Shown: positions 1 through 9,094, counted from the first letter of the stretch. The stretch: 64,000 nt of DNA from CAXBNB01 sp040151475 (GCF_040151475.1 NZ_JBDKWG010000132.1:62001-126000); one strand, 5' to 3'. Notes: generated by a model not told the origin, from the sequence alone. Program-made: numbers and translations.

Positions 1-96
1 TATTTCGATGGTAGTTTTCCCCATTCGGTTAAGAATAATGATAAAACTCAGGCTGTTCTTTTTAAGGTTTACTTTTTCGTTTTAGGAAAAGCATAA

Positions 97-147
97 AAAA
101 AGTAAGGTGCTATAGAATTTCTTGTTTCTAATAGCACCTTACTTTTT
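97..147. terminator. Strong bidirectional hairpin terminator
   Basis: A perfect 17-bp inverted repeat pairs 97-113 with 131-147 across a 17-nt loop. The arms begin and end in A and T runs, so the hairpin has a U-tract in either direction. It lies 24 bp beyond the phnW stop codon (minus strand) and probably ends that transcript; it could also end a plus-strand gene entering from the left edge. Confidence 0.85.
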
Positions 148-170
148 AAATTCTTATTGTATGAAATATT

Positions 171-1283
171 TTACCAGAATACTATTTCCTGCATGTTTTT
201 GATCAAACTGCGCATGTCGTCAGGATATATATGTCCTATGTTCCCGATTCTGAAAGTATCTGCCACAGAGACTTTTCCCGGATAAATCACAAATCCTCTT
301 TCCTTTAAGGTATAATATAGTTGATTGAAATTGTATGTGGGGCTACCAGGGCTTATAAATGAAGTGATTATCGGTGATTGCATTTCCTCCGAAAGCAGAC
401 ATTTAACTCCTATTTCTTTCATTCCATTTACTAGTATAGAATGGTTTTCAGAATATCTCTGGTATCGTTTTTCTATCCCACCTTCTTCTTCCAATTCTAT
501 CATGGCCTGCATAAATGCCCTCACGGTATGAGTAGGAGAAGTAAACCGCCATTTGCCATGTCCATCCTCCATTGTTTTCCATTGGTCATACAGGTCGAGT
601 GACAATGATCTTGCAAAACCCTTGGTTTTTTCCAGCTCTTCTTTTTTGGCTATTACAAAACCAAACCCCGGAACTCCCTGAATGCATTTATTGGCACTAC
701 TTATTAAAAAGTCTATCCCTATTTTTTGCAAGTCAATAGGAATGCCTCCAAAACTACTCATCGCATCAACGATATATACTTTTTTATGAGACTTTACTAT
801 TTTACCAATTTCTTCGATTGGGTTGAGCATTCCTGTTGTAGTCTCACAATGAACTACCGTGACATGAGTGATTGCAGGATCAGATTTTAATGTTGATTCC
901 AACAATTCCAAATCTGGTTGTTTTACTTCACCACTGTCATGAACAATAGTTTCAATCTTGAGTCGGTTTGAAATTTGTGCCAGTCTTTTACCATAAGCAC
1001 CATTTGCGAGTACCAGTAACTTACCATTTGGAGGCAATACACTTCCAATTGCTGCTTCTACGCTGAAAGTTCCACTTCCCTGCATCAGTACAGAAGTATA
1101 TTCACCAGAATCTGATGCAAGTTTTATCAACCCTGTACGGATTTTTTCTACTACCCCAAGGTTGTAGTCTTCATCCCAGGTGCACCAATCCCGAAGCATT
1201 ACAGCTTTCACAGATTTGGAAGTACTTAATGGGCCTGGAGTCAATAAAAAATATGGATTATCAGGAATATTATCGTTGTTCAT
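171..1283 (-). CDS. phnW: 2-aminoethylphosphonate--pyruvate transaminase
   Basis: This 370-residue protein is a PLP-dependent fold-type I aminotransferase of the PhnW family. It is predicted to convert 2-aminoethylphosphonate plus pyruvate to phosphonoacetaldehyde plus alanine in the cytoplasm. Visible family features are the N-terminal FLLTPGPLS, the QGSGTFSVEA stretch near residues 68-77, VDAMSSFGG with the cofactor-contacting Asp near 173, and the Schiff-base lysine in SSANKCIQG (K199). Length is normal for the family. It is transcribed divergently from an organophosphate-type transporter (153-bp gap) and ends at a strong hairpin. No phosphonoacetaldehyde hydrolase (PhnX), PhnY/PhnA pair, or PEP mutase/decarboxylase lies in the window, so the fate of the aldehyde is not shown; reverse use in AEP synthesis cannot be excluded. 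The specific call over a generic alanine-glyoxylate-type transaminase rests on whole-protein resemblance. Confidence 0.9.
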   Translation of the reverse strand: MNNDNIPDNPYFLLTPGPLSTSKSVKAVMLRDWCTWDEDYNLGVVEKIRTGLIKLASDSGEYTSVLMQGSGTFSVEAAIGSVLPPNGKLLVLANGAYGKRLAQISNRLKIETIVHDSGEVKQPDLELLESTLKSDPAITHVTVVHCETTTGMLNPIEEIGKIVKSHKKVYIVDAMSSFGGIPIDLQKIGIDFLISSANKCIQGVPGFGFVIAKKEELEKTKGFARSLSLDLYDQWKTMEDGHGKWRFTSPTHTVRAFMQAMIELEEEGGIEKRYQRYSENHSILVNGMKEIGVKCLLSEEMQSPIITSFISPGSPTYNFNQLYYTLKERGFVIYPGKVSVADTFRIGNIGHIYPDDMRSLIKNMQEIVFW

Positions 1284-1436
1284 GATTTCTTAACATTCAT
1301 TTTTTATACATTATGCTACTGGCTGTAAAACTATTTATATATTTACTTATATGAAAATTTTATACACAAATATTGATTTATATTACAATATATAATTTAT
1401 GTTTGACAAATAATAAACTTATAAACAATAATAATT

Positions 1437-2729
1437 TTGATTGATAAGACTTTAAAACATTGGCGCTTCAGGGTTTTTACTCTGACATGGCTGGCTTATG
1501 CGGGTTTTTATTTTTGCAGGAAAAACTTTAGCGTGACCATGCCAATCATCATAGATGAATTAGGCTATACTAAAAATGATATGGCAATTGTGCTCACGAT
1601 ATACAGTTTTACCTATATGGTAGGACAGTTTATTAGTGGATACATGTCTGACAGGTTGGGACCAAGATTGATTGTTACGATCGGGCTTTCTATTGCGGTT
1701 GTTGCAAATTTCACTATGGGAATGACTGGTAGTTTATTGGCATTTGCCTTTTTAATGGGTGCTAATGGGTTTGGACAATCTACCGGCTGGTCCGGGTTGA
1801 TAAAAAATATGACTCCCTGGTACATGCCCAATGAAAGGGGGGTTGTAATGTCATGGTGGAGTACGTGTTATGTAATAGGAGCTTTTTTAGCTACTATTTT
1901 CGCTACCTATTGGGCTACTAACGAATATATATTTGCAGAGCTGGGATGGAAAAGGGCTTATATAATGCCAGCATTAGTATTGGCAGTTATTACCATTTTA
2001 TATGGTTTATTTGTCAGAAACAGGCCTCCGGATGTTGGCTTACCTGTTTTGGTAAAGGAAGCAGGAGAGAATAATGCTACTCAAACGAAAAGTGAACAGT
2101 ATGATATTATTAAAGGGTTGATTGTGAAAAGCGAGCTTTGGATTGCAGCGTTTATCTATTTCGTATTGAAATTGACCAGATATGTCTTTCTGTTTTGGCT
2201 TCCTATGTATATGGTGGAGGCACTGGATTATTCCAATCAGGATTCTGGTTACCTGTCATCTGTGTATGAACTGGTCGGTTTTTTTGGGGTTATAGCTGCG
2301 GGATATATTTCTGATCACTTGATGAAATCCAAAAGATTTCCGGTAGTTGCTGTTATGTTGTTTTTAATGGCAATTTTATGTTTTGTTCAGCCCATCATTG
2401 CTACCTGGGGGATGTTGGCAATTGGTATCAATATTGGCCTTATTGGGATAATGACCTATGGACCTGACTCCATATTATGCGGGGCAACTGCTATGGATAT
2501 CGGTGGAAAGAAAGGAGCAGCTACAGCTGCTGGTATTATCAATGGAGTAGGGTCAGCAGGCCAGTTGCTTTCACCGTTTATAGCAGCTTATTTTTCAGAA
2601 ACACTTGGATGGAATGCCTTGTTTTATGGTTTTGTGGTTCTTGCTGTGATAGGAGGTTTTTTAGCTGTAAGCAAATGGAAATTTGCTACACATGTTGAAG
2701 TAAATGAGGAGCTGATAATAAAGGAATAG
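1437..2729 (+). CDS. GlpT/UhpT-like organophosphate (OPA-family) MFS transporter
   Basis: A 430-residue, about 12-helix major facilitator protein. The N-terminus (YFCRKNFSVTMP, residues 25-36) and the conserved block GQSTGWSGLIKNMTPW followed by RGVVMSWWSTCYVIGAF are typical of the organophosphate:phosphate antiporter family, which includes GlpT, UhpT and PgtP. Because it faces phnW, the likely substrate is 2-aminoethylphosphonate or a related organophosphonate or phosphoester; this is an inference from context. The chosen start is a TTG at 1437: no in-frame ATG precedes the first helix and the conserved HWRFRVF segment lies just after it. A TAATTTTG sequence (1432-1439) overlaps this start codon, so it is either not a promoter or the start is slightly further in. 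Confidence 0.85.
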   Translation: MIDKTLKHWRFRVFTLTWLAYAGFYFCRKNFSVTMPIIIDELGYTKNDMAIVLTIYSFTYMVGQFISGYMSDRLGPRLIVTIGLSIAVVANFTMGMTGSLLAFAFLMGANGFGQSTGWSGLIKNMTPWYMPNERGVVMSWWSTCYVIGAFLATIFATYWATNEYIFAELGWKRAYIMPALVLAVITILYGLFVRNRPPDVGLPVLVKEAGENNATQTKSEQYDIIKGLIVKSELWIAAFIYFVLKLTRYVFLFWLPMYMVEALDYSNQDSGYLSSVYELVGFFGVIAAGYISDHLMKSKRFPVVAVMLFLMAILCFVQPIIATWGMLAIGINIGLIGIMTYGPDSILCGATAMDIGGKKGAATAAGIINGVGSAGQLLSPFIAAYFSETLGWNALFYGFVVLAVIGGFLAVSKWKFATHVEVNEELIIKE

Positions 2730-2748
2730 TTTTTGTTAGAGTCGCCTG

Positions 2749-2885
2749 TTATTAACCCGACGGGTTTTAAATATGATAAATTCAGATGTTTGCAGGATCA
2801 AATTCCCCTCCTTGGAGGGGATAGGGTGGGTTTTATAAGAAACACAAATTTTTAGAATCATAAACAATACCCGTCGGTTTAATAA
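2749..2885. repeat. Possible MITE or nested REP-like element with 17-bp inverted ends
   Basis: The ends 2749-2765 and 2869-2885 are inverted repeats matching at 16 of 17 positions, built around CCGACGGGT. Inside, near 2803-2820, is a second short palindrome (CCCCTCC TT GGAGGGG) followed by a GGGTGGG tract, a style of intergenic repeat common in Bacteroidota. No protein is encoded. The element fills the gap between the transporter and the PHP gene, ending 42 bp before the latter, so it could also act as a transcript end or processing site. Confidence 0.55.
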
Positions 2886-2927
2886 CTTTGAAAAATATTT
2901 CCTTGTAATATTTATCAACATAACAAC

Positions 2928-3773
2928 ATGATTTGGAGCAATTATCATGGACATAGCCACTATTGTGATGGAAAAGGCGCAATAGAAGAATATATACAAG
3001 AAGCCCTGAAGCAGGGAATGGAAACCATTGGCATATCATCACATGCTCCATTGCCTTTTGAAACCCTCTGGGCAATGCCGCAGGAGAGAATCAATGAATA
3101 TATCAATGAGATAGTTTTGCTCAAAAAAAAATATGAAGGAATCATTCAGGTTTATACAGGGTTGGAAGTTGATTTTATCCCGGATATGATCGGGCCGGAA
3201 CATGATTCCATCAAGCAGCTATTGCTTGATTATAATGTTGGTTCTGTGCACTATGTTGACCAGTTTCCCGATGGCACTCATTTTGAAGCAGACGGAAGCC
3301 GTCAGGGTTTTGTCAAAGCAATTGATGAGATTTTTGAAGGCAATATTCAGAAGTTGGTTAAGCGTTATTTTGAGTTGGTTCGGATGATGCTTAAAACCTC
3401 AACTCCGACGATACTTGGACATTTAGATAAAATTAAAATCCAAAATACTGATGGTGTTTTGTTTGATGAAAATGCCGCATGGTATAGGGATGAAATGATG
3501 CATACACTTGAGGTCTTGTCAGCAAGTGGTATTATCATGGAGGTAAATACACGGGGTTTGTATAAAAAGAAATGTGATGCAACTTATCCATCGCTATGGG
3601 TGTTGAAAGAAGCTTTTAAGTTGGGCATACCTGTGACGATCAATTCAGATGCCCATCATCCTCGTGAACTTACAGGTAATTTCGAGTATGCAGCATCAGA
3701 AGTAAAAGCAGCCGGCTATAGAGTGACAAGTCACCTTTGGAATGGCAAGTGGGAAGAGAAACCTTTGGGTTGA
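2928..3773 (+). CDS. PHP-domain phosphoesterase, histidinol-phosphatase (HisJ/HisK) type
   Basis: A 281-residue PHP (polymerase and histidinol phosphatase) domain protein without a signal peptide. All metal-binding motifs are visible in order: HGHSHYCDG at the N-terminus, SSHAPLPF, the Glu in GLEVDF, GSVHYVD, GHLDKIK and the C-terminal INSDAHHP. Family members hydrolyse L-histidinol phosphate, but PHP proteins also include other phosphoesterases. No other his gene is nearby. The neighbours (phnW, organophosphate transporter, two EEP-fold phosphodiesterases) suggest it may instead dephosphorylate an imported phosphoester or phosphonate intermediate; this is context-based inference. It starts an apparent co-directional run reaching the EamA gene. 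Confidence 0.8.
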   Translation: MIWSNYHGHSHYCDGKGAIEEYIQEALKQGMETIGISSHAPLPFETLWAMPQERINEYINEIVLLKKKYEGIIQVYTGLEVDFIPDMIGPEHDSIKQLLLDYNVGSVHYVDQFPDGTHFEADGSRQGFVKAIDEIFEGNIQKLVKRYFELVRMMLKTSTPTILGHLDKIKIQNTDGVLFDENAAWYRDEMMHTLEVLSASGIIMEVNTRGLYKKKCDATYPSLWVLKEAFKLGIPVTINSDAHHPRELTGNFEYAASEVKAAGYRVTSHLWNGKWEEKPLG

Positions 3774-3819
3774 TATTTAAAAAAGCATTGTGATTCCAAT
3801 CATTCAATTTTCGAAAACG

Positions 3820-5406
3820 ATGAAAAAGAGTCTTATTATTTTACTTGTTCTCCTAAATATCTTTATGTCAGATATTTTTTCGAAAACAAATGGAGATAAT
3901 CCTATCATTCATTTGGGCATGGAATCAATTGAAACAACTGGTATTTTAGTTTTTGGAATAGATTCTTTAGTAGAAGGGATATCAGGAAAATCCCGGTTTT
4001 TTAAAGAGGAAAGTTATCTTCAAATAGAACATCAAGAGTCACTTTCTGCTTTATGGAATGGCAATGATTTTTCAGTGGAAGTATGGGTGCAGACCAAAGC
4101 GAAGAATGAAGACTATCCTGTCATTGCATCCAACAAAGACTGGAATTCGGGAGAAATCAAAGACTTCACTACCAATTCCAGTTTTGGAATTAGCCGTACC
4201 AGTGGTTCAAACAAGGGATGGGCTATAGTTTGTCAACCTGACGGAAGCTGGGCGTGGAATATTGGGGATGGAAAAAACAGGTTGGACTATCGGCCAACTT
4301 CACCACGTCAGCAAATAAATGATGGGGAATGGCATCAGATTGTTTTTTCCATTGATAGAGCAGCAAAAGAAGGACGTATGTATTTCGATGGTAGAAATGT
4401 GGCTATATATAATCTTGGAAATATCAGTGACTTTAACAGTATGCTGGCTGTTTGCCTGGGCAATGATGCCAATGGTAACAATAACAAGCCTTCATTTGAA
4501 GGAGCAATAGATGAGTTTAGTGTCTATGATATTGTGGTAAGTAGTGAGGAAGTGGCAAGAAAATATAAGCAGTTTGTTCTGGCTGCAAAGCTTCCGGAGT
4601 TGTCAGATAAAAGAATAGACAAATTGAATTTGATGGCGTGGAACATTTGGCATGGAGGACGGAGGCATGGCAGGGAAATAGGCCCTCAGCAAGTGATTGA
4701 TTTCATCAAAGATACGGATACAGATATAGTGATGATGCAGGAAACCTATGGCTCTGGCGCATTGATCGCTGATGCTTTAGGGTACTACTTTTACCTGGCT
4801 AGTACCAATATTTCGGTCATCAGTAAATACCCAATATTAAAAACCCGGACAGTATATGATGCCTTTAGGTGTGGGGTCACAACTATAGCATTGAGCAAGG
4901 GACAAACAATCAATCTGGCAAGTTTGTGGATACATTATTTGCCAGCCTGGAGATCAGACAGTAATAAACCGGATGCCACTGCAGAGAAATTAATACTTGG
5001 AGAAGGCGAAACCCGTCATAAAGAGATCAATGAAATCGTTGCTATTTTAGATCCTTATATCAAAGATGCCAATACAGTTCCTTTTATCATTGGTGGTGAT
5101 TTCAATAGCCCTACACATAAAGATTGGACAGAAGAGACTTCACAATGGCACAATGGATTAGTTGTAGAATGGCCTGTGAGCAAAGTAATGATGGAGGCTG
5201 GTTTTAGAGATTCGTTTAGAGAAATCAGATCAGATGTGAACTATGCATCATCCACCATGACTGCCAAACAATTGACATACCACATCGACTATATTTATTA
5301 CAAAGGAAAGAGTGTAAAAGCCATTGACTCGGATATGCATTTCAAATACAAGGGTATATGGCCTAGCGATCATCCGGCTGTCACTTCGACTTTATTACTG
5401 AAATAG
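3820..5406 (+). CDS. Secreted LamG-like domain plus endonuclease/exonuclease/phosphatase-fold enzyme
   Basis: I chose the ATG at 3820 (528 residues) because it starts a clear signal peptide, MKKSLIILLVLLNIFMSD; an in-frame GTG at 3790 would add ten residues before it. Roughly residues 25-260 form a LamG/concanavalin-like domain, with VEVWVQT, DGEWHQIVFSID, MYFDGRNVA and GAIDEFSVYD. The rest is an EEP (DNase I/sphingomyelinase/inositol phosphatase) domain: LNLMAWNIWHGG, DIVMMQETYG (metal-binding Glu), GGDFNSP, HIDYIYY and the terminal SDHPAVTS. The metal ligands and the catalytic His/Asp are all present. The enzyme is probably periplasmic or secreted and hydrolyses phosphodiesters, for example nucleic acid or phospholipid headgroups. 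It is six bases upstream of a second EEP gene. Confidence 0.8.
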   Translation: MKKSLIILLVLLNIFMSDIFSKTNGDNPIIHLGMESIETTGILVFGIDSLVEGISGKSRFFKEESYLQIEHQESLSALWNGNDFSVEVWVQTKAKNEDYPVIASNKDWNSGEIKDFTTNSSFGISRTSGSNKGWAIVCQPDGSWAWNIGDGKNRLDYRPTSPRQQINDGEWHQIVFSIDRAAKEGRMYFDGRNVAIYNLGNISDFNSMLAVCLGNDANGNNNKPSFEGAIDEFSVYDIVVSSEEVARKYKQFVLAAKLPELSDKRIDKLNLMAWNIWHGGRRHGREIGPQQVIDFIKDTDTDIVMMQETYGSGALIADALGYYFYLASTNISVISKYPILKTRTVYDAFRCGVTTIALSKGQTINLASLWIHYLPAWRSDSNKPDATAEKLILGEGETRHKEINEIVAILDPYIKDANTVPFIIGGDFNSPTHKDWTEETSQWHNGLVVEWPVSKVMMEAGFRDSFREIRSDVNYASSTMTAKQLTYHIDYIYYKGKSVKAIDSDMHFKYKGIWPSDHPAVTSTLLLK

Positions 5407-5412
5407 CAAAAT

Positions 5413-6351
5413 ATGAACATAGAGCACATAAAAAACTTTTTTGTGAGTATTGTGAAAACCATTCTGTTATTGACGATGGTTTTATTGGTGATTTCATTTC
5501 GGGGTAAACTTAACCCACCTGACGAGTCAAAGAAAATCAAAGTGATTTCGTACAACATTTGGAATGGCTTTGATTGGGGACAAGACAAACAGCGCCAAGA
5601 GAATATGGTCTCATGGGTTAATTCTCAAAAACCTGATGTACTAGCTCTTCAGGAACTATGTGGTTATACCTTGGAAAAACTTCGGGAAGACGCAAAGAAA
5701 TGGGGACATTCTTATGCAGAGATTCTTAAAACTACCGGATATCCTGTTGGGATCACTTCCAACCAACCCATAGAAATCAAAGAGAGGATTTTGGACAACA
5801 TGCATCACGGTGTGTTGCATTGCAAAATCTCCGGGATCGATTTTATTGTAGTACATTTTTCGCCTTTTAGTTTTGAAAAAAGACGAGAGGAGACAAAGAT
5901 AGTACTAGGCAAACTTGCAGAAATTGCGCAATCACAGGATAAATATGTTGTTTTGGGAGATTTTAATGCGGTATCTCCTTTTGATGCTGATTTGTATAAA
6001 GACAAACCTGATTTACTGAAATCTCTTAGAGAGTCTGAAGTGGAGCATGATCACGTACGCAATTTATTTCATGACCAGCTCGAATTTGGAGTGTTGTCTG
6101 AGTTTCTGAGTTTTCCTCTGATTGATGTGACACAGAAATACACATCAGGCTGGGACGAACGGGTCAGTTGCCCTACGCAGGTTTTTGAAGAGCAAAGTGG
6201 ACAGGGGAGAAATGATAACTCCAAGCGCATCGACTATATCCTGACTTCACCGTTTATTGCAGACCATTGTTATAGTGCCCAAGTGTTGAATAAGGAAGCA
6301 ACATATTATTTGTCCGATCACTATCCTGTCATGGCAGAATTTGAGTTTTGA
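5413..6351 (+). CDS. Exported endonuclease/exonuclease/phosphatase-family protein
   Basis: A 312-residue protein with one hydrophobic segment (residues 10-29) acting as uncleaved anchor or signal peptide, followed by an EEP domain. The motifs are IKVISYNIWNGF, DVLALQELCG (metal-binding Glu), VVLGDFNAVSP, RIDYILTS and a C-terminal SDHYPVMAEF. It lacks the LamG module of its upstream neighbour. The gene starts six bases after that neighbour's stop, so the two are almost certainly co-transcribed. Catalytic residues look intact. The substrate is unknown; candidates are phosphodiesters such as sphingolipid headgroups, phosphonolipids or DNA. Confidence 0.8.
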   Translation: MNIEHIKNFFVSIVKTILLLTMVLLVISFRGKLNPPDESKKIKVISYNIWNGFDWGQDKQRQENMVSWVNSQKPDVLALQELCGYTLEKLREDAKKWGHSYAEILKTTGYPVGITSNQPIEIKERILDNMHHGVLHCKISGIDFIVVHFSPFSFEKRREETKIVLGKLAEIAQSQDKYVVLGDFNAVSPFDADLYKDKPDLLKSLRESEVEHDHVRNLFHDQLEFGVLSEFLSFPLIDVTQKYTSGWDERVSCPTQVFEEQSGQGRNDNSKRIDYILTSPFIADHCYSAQVLNKEATYYLSDHYPVMAEFEF

Positions 6352-6411
6352 TGTATGATTATACCGACCTTTTGTAGAAAAAATGGCTAAACTGGCGAAT
6401 TGTCATAAACT

Positions 6412-7317
6412 ATGACCGTAACCTCTATATTGTTGATCATAGTTTCTGCTTGTATGCATGCCTGGTGGAATTTGCGCAGCAAGCGATCACCGTCTGTAGC
6501 TTTCTTTTTTGTGGCCATGAGTGCAGGTTCGATAGCTTTAATTCCTGTTTTGGTTTATCATGGTGATATTTTGCTTTCAATACCAATTGATATTTTGCTA
6601 CTGCTTCTGGTATCAAGTGTCTTCCAGTTTGTTTATATATCTGGTTTGGCAAAAGCATATCAAACCGGAGGAATGTCCATAGTTTATCCGGTAGTTCGGG
6701 CCTTACCCGTACTTTTGGTTCCTGTCTGTAATTTGATCATGGGAAAAGGGTATCAAATCGGTTGGTTGGGTTTGTCCGGTATGGTGATTATAGGGGTAAG
6801 TTGTATTATTATTCCTATGAAAGATTTTAAAGACTTTCGGTTTGAGAATTACCAGAATCGTCAGACCTTTTTTGCTCTTATTTCTGCTATCGGAACATGT
6901 GGGTATTCAATTATAGATGATCAGGCCATTCGCACAATGGAACAATCAGTTCAATTGAATCTCAGCAAAACGAGTAGTTCGACCATCTTTTGGGTGCTCC
7001 AATCTGTTCTGTCCACCGCATGGCTTGGCCTGTATTTGTTGTTTTCTAAGAATGAAAAGGACAACCTACGGCATCTGATTAAAGGCTTTAACTGGCATCC
7101 CGTTTACACCGGAATAATCTTATCCGTTAGTTATGGATTGATCTTACTGTCCATGCCTTATGTGACCAATGTCAGTTATGTTGTGGCTTTTCGCCAACTC
7201 AGTATCCCGATAGGAGCGGCACTGGGTATATTTGTTTTACGAGAAACGCTTTATTTTCCAAAATTGGTTGCCCTGATTTGCATCTTTTTGGGTTTGATTA
7301 TGGTAAGTATTGGTTAA
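6412..7317 (+). CDS. EamA/DMT-superfamily transporter
   Basis: A 301-residue, about ten-helix membrane protein in the drug/metabolite transporter pattern: two repeats of five helices, with GMSIVYPVVRALPVLLVPVC in the first half and YVVAFRQLSIPIGAALGIF in the second. EamA proteins move small metabolites, often as exporters. The substrate cannot be read from the sequence. It follows the second EEP gene by 60 bp on the same strand and is the last member of the putative phosphonate/phosphodiester block. It may handle a product of that pathway, such as an amine or alcohol headgroup. Confidence 0.75.
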   Translation: MTVTSILLIIVSACMHAWWNLRSKRSPSVAFFFVAMSAGSIALIPVLVYHGDILLSIPIDILLLLLVSSVFQFVYISGLAKAYQTGGMSIVYPVVRALPVLLVPVCNLIMGKGYQIGWLGLSGMVIIGVSCIIIPMKDFKDFRFENYQNRQTFFALISAIGTCGYSIIDDQAIRTMEQSVQLNLSKTSSSTIFWVLQSVLSTAWLGLYLLFSKNEKDNLRHLIKGFNWHPVYTGIILSVSYGLILLSMPYVTNVSYVVAFRQLSIPIGAALGIFVLRETLYFPKLVALICIFLGLIMVSIG

Positions 7318-7422
7318 TCTCTGTCAGAGTATTTGGATTAATTTGATCAGAATTGAGTGTCTAACCCTTTTAAGCTTACTTGCTAATCGATCTATTATCT
7401 TTTGTTTCTTAAATATTTCGTC

Positions 7423-7454
7423 TTTGGTAGTTTATAGGTTAAGCAGTAATTTTG
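7423..7454 (+). promoter_or_regulatory. Bacteroidota-type promoter for thyA
   Basis: TTTG (7423-7426) and TAATTTTG (7447-7454) are separated by 20 bp, a good match to the Bacteroidota -33 TTTG / -7 TAnnTTTG consensus. The predicted transcription start is near 7460, giving a leader of about 30 nt. Confidence 0.6.
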
Positions 7455-7489
7455 TTATTCATTAATAACTATAAACATTTCCTGAAAAT

Positions 7490-8284
7490 ATGATCCAATA
7501 CCACCAACTCATGCAACGCATTTTGGACGAAGGTGTCCACAAAGAAGACAGAACAGGTACCGGTACTATTTCAGTTTTTGGTCATCAGATGCGGTTCGAT
7601 TTGAGCGAAGGGTTTCCGTTGGTTACAACCAAGAAACTTCACCTCCGATCTATCATTCATGAATTGCTTTGGTTTCTGAAAGGGGACAGCAATATTAGTT
7701 ATCTTAAGGAAAATGGGGTATCAATTTGGGATGAATGGGCAGATGAAAATGGAGAGTTGGGGCCTGTGTATGGTGTACAATGGAGGAGTTGGCCAACATC
7801 ATCAGGTGAAAAAATAGATCAGATTTCTCAGTTGATTCACGACATCAAAAGCAACCCTGATTCCAGGCGACTTATTGTAAGTGCTTGGAATGTAGCTGAT
7901 ATAAAAAATATGGCTTTGCCTCCATGTCATGCATTTTTTCAGTTTTATGTAGCCAATGGCAAACTTTCCTGCCAGCTTTACCAGCGTAGTGCTGATGTTT
8001 TTCTTGGTGTACCTTTTAATATTGCCTCTTACGCCTTGCTTACCATGATGGTAGCTCAGGTTTGTGGTCTGGAAGCCGGAGATTTTGTGCATACACTGGG
8101 TGATGCCCACTTATATTCCAACCACTTGGATCAGACAAAACTTCAACTGTCAAGAGAGGTGAGAACAAAGCCTACTTTGAAAATAAACCCGGAAGTATCA
8201 GATATTTTTGGATTTAAGTATGAAGATTTCTCATTGGAAAGTTATGACCCACATCCTCATATTAAGGCTGCTGTAGCCGTATAA
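7490..8284 (+). CDS. thyA: Thymidylate synthase
   Basis: A 264-residue protein of standard bacterial ThyA length. It methylates dUMP to dTMP using 5,10-methylenetetrahydrofolate. Diagnostic motifs are DRTGTGT near the N-terminus, the SRR dUMP phosphate-binding segment (residues 125-127), the catalytic Cys146 in LPPCHAFFQFY, LYQRSADVFLG, and the conserved C-terminal IKAAVAV. No folA follows, although thyA-folA pairs are common elsewhere. A good promoter lies 36 bp upstream, so it is probably monocistronic. Confidence 0.97.
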   Translation: MIQYHQLMQRILDEGVHKEDRTGTGTISVFGHQMRFDLSEGFPLVTTKKLHLRSIIHELLWFLKGDSNISYLKENGVSIWDEWADENGELGPVYGVQWRSWPTSSGEKIDQISQLIHDIKSNPDSRRLIVSAWNVADIKNMALPPCHAFFQFYVANGKLSCQLYQRSADVFLGVPFNIASYALLTMMVAQVCGLEAGDFVHTLGDAHLYSNHLDQTKLQLSREVRTKPTLKINPEVSDIFGFKYEDFSLESYDPHPHIKAAVAV

Positions 8285-8411
8285 CCCTATTTTTATTGTT
8301 ATAGAATATTTGAAATGAAATTATTTCAAATAATTTGTAACATTCGAAGCTAAATTACGACTAAGTTAATGAGCATTCCAATAGTGCTAAAACTCTCACA
8401 ATCTAAACTAA

Positions 8412-9086
8412 ATGGAAAAAAGTAGTGTATTTGATATGATCGGACCGATTATGATTGGCCCGTCAAGTTCACATACTGCCGGAGTGGTAAGGATAGGAAG
8501 AGTAGGACATAGGCTGTTGGGAGGAATCCCTGATAAAGCCGAGATCACATTTTACAATTCATTTGCACGTACCTATCAGGGGCATGGGAGTGACAGGGCT
8601 ATTATAGCTGGCTTACTCGATTTCAAAACCGATGACATTCGCATCAAAACATCGTTTGATCATGCCAAAGAAATGGGAATGAAATATACATTCAAATCCG
8701 TTGGTAATGCATCTACCAGACATCCTAACACAGTGAAATTGAATTTATTCAAAGGAGATAAATCCGTAGAGATGGTTGGTGAAAGTCGGGGAGGTGGTGT
8801 CATTAAAGTATCAGAAGTTAATGGATTTAATGCGAGCTTCTCAGCAAATTCCCATACCTTGATTATTTTGGCGGATGATTCTCCGGGTAGCATAGCTTTT
8901 GTATCGGATGTTATCTCACATGATGATTGCAATATCGCCACCATGACAGTGTCCAGAAAAGGTAAAAATGACATGGCATGCCAGATATTAGAAATGGATT
9001 CAGGATTAAAACCGATTACACTGGAATACTTGCGAAATATAAAATGGATTCATCAAATAATTTATATTCCTGATATAGATAAATAG
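8412..9086 (+). CDS. sdaAB: L-serine dehydratase, iron-sulfur type, beta subunit
   Basis: A 224-residue beta subunit of the two-chain, [4Fe-4S] L-serine ammonia-lyase, which deaminates serine to pyruvate. The signature IGPSSSHTAG lies at residues 15-24 and is followed by a GHGSDRAI segment. The C-terminal 75 residues resemble an ACT-type regulatory domain. The catalytic alpha subunit (SdaAA) that carries the cluster cysteines is not adjacent and must be encoded elsewhere. The gene ends eight bases before tolC-like 9095 but is unlikely to be functionally linked to it. Confidence 0.9.
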   Translation: MEKSSVFDMIGPIMIGPSSSHTAGVVRIGRVGHRLLGGIPDKAEITFYNSFARTYQGHGSDRAIIAGLLDFKTDDIRIKTSFDHAKEMGMKYTFKSVGNASTRHPNTVKLNLFKGDKSVEMVGESRGGGVIKVSEVNGFNASFSANSHTLIILADDSPGSIAFVSDVISHDDCNIATMTVSRKGKNDMACQILEMDSGLKPITLEYLRNIKWIHQIIYIPDIDK

Positions 9087-9094
9087 GTCAGATA

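Noticed and set aside
1..96. Short open frame from the left edge ending in TAA at 94-96
   Set aside because: Two of three frames are open over this distance and the peptide is not recognisable, so it may be chance; a real gene end cannot be excluded.
1402..1439. TTTG plus TAATTTTG as promoter of the organophosphate transporter
   Set aside because: The spacing is 26 bp, longer than usual, and the -7 element would overlap the TTG start codon.
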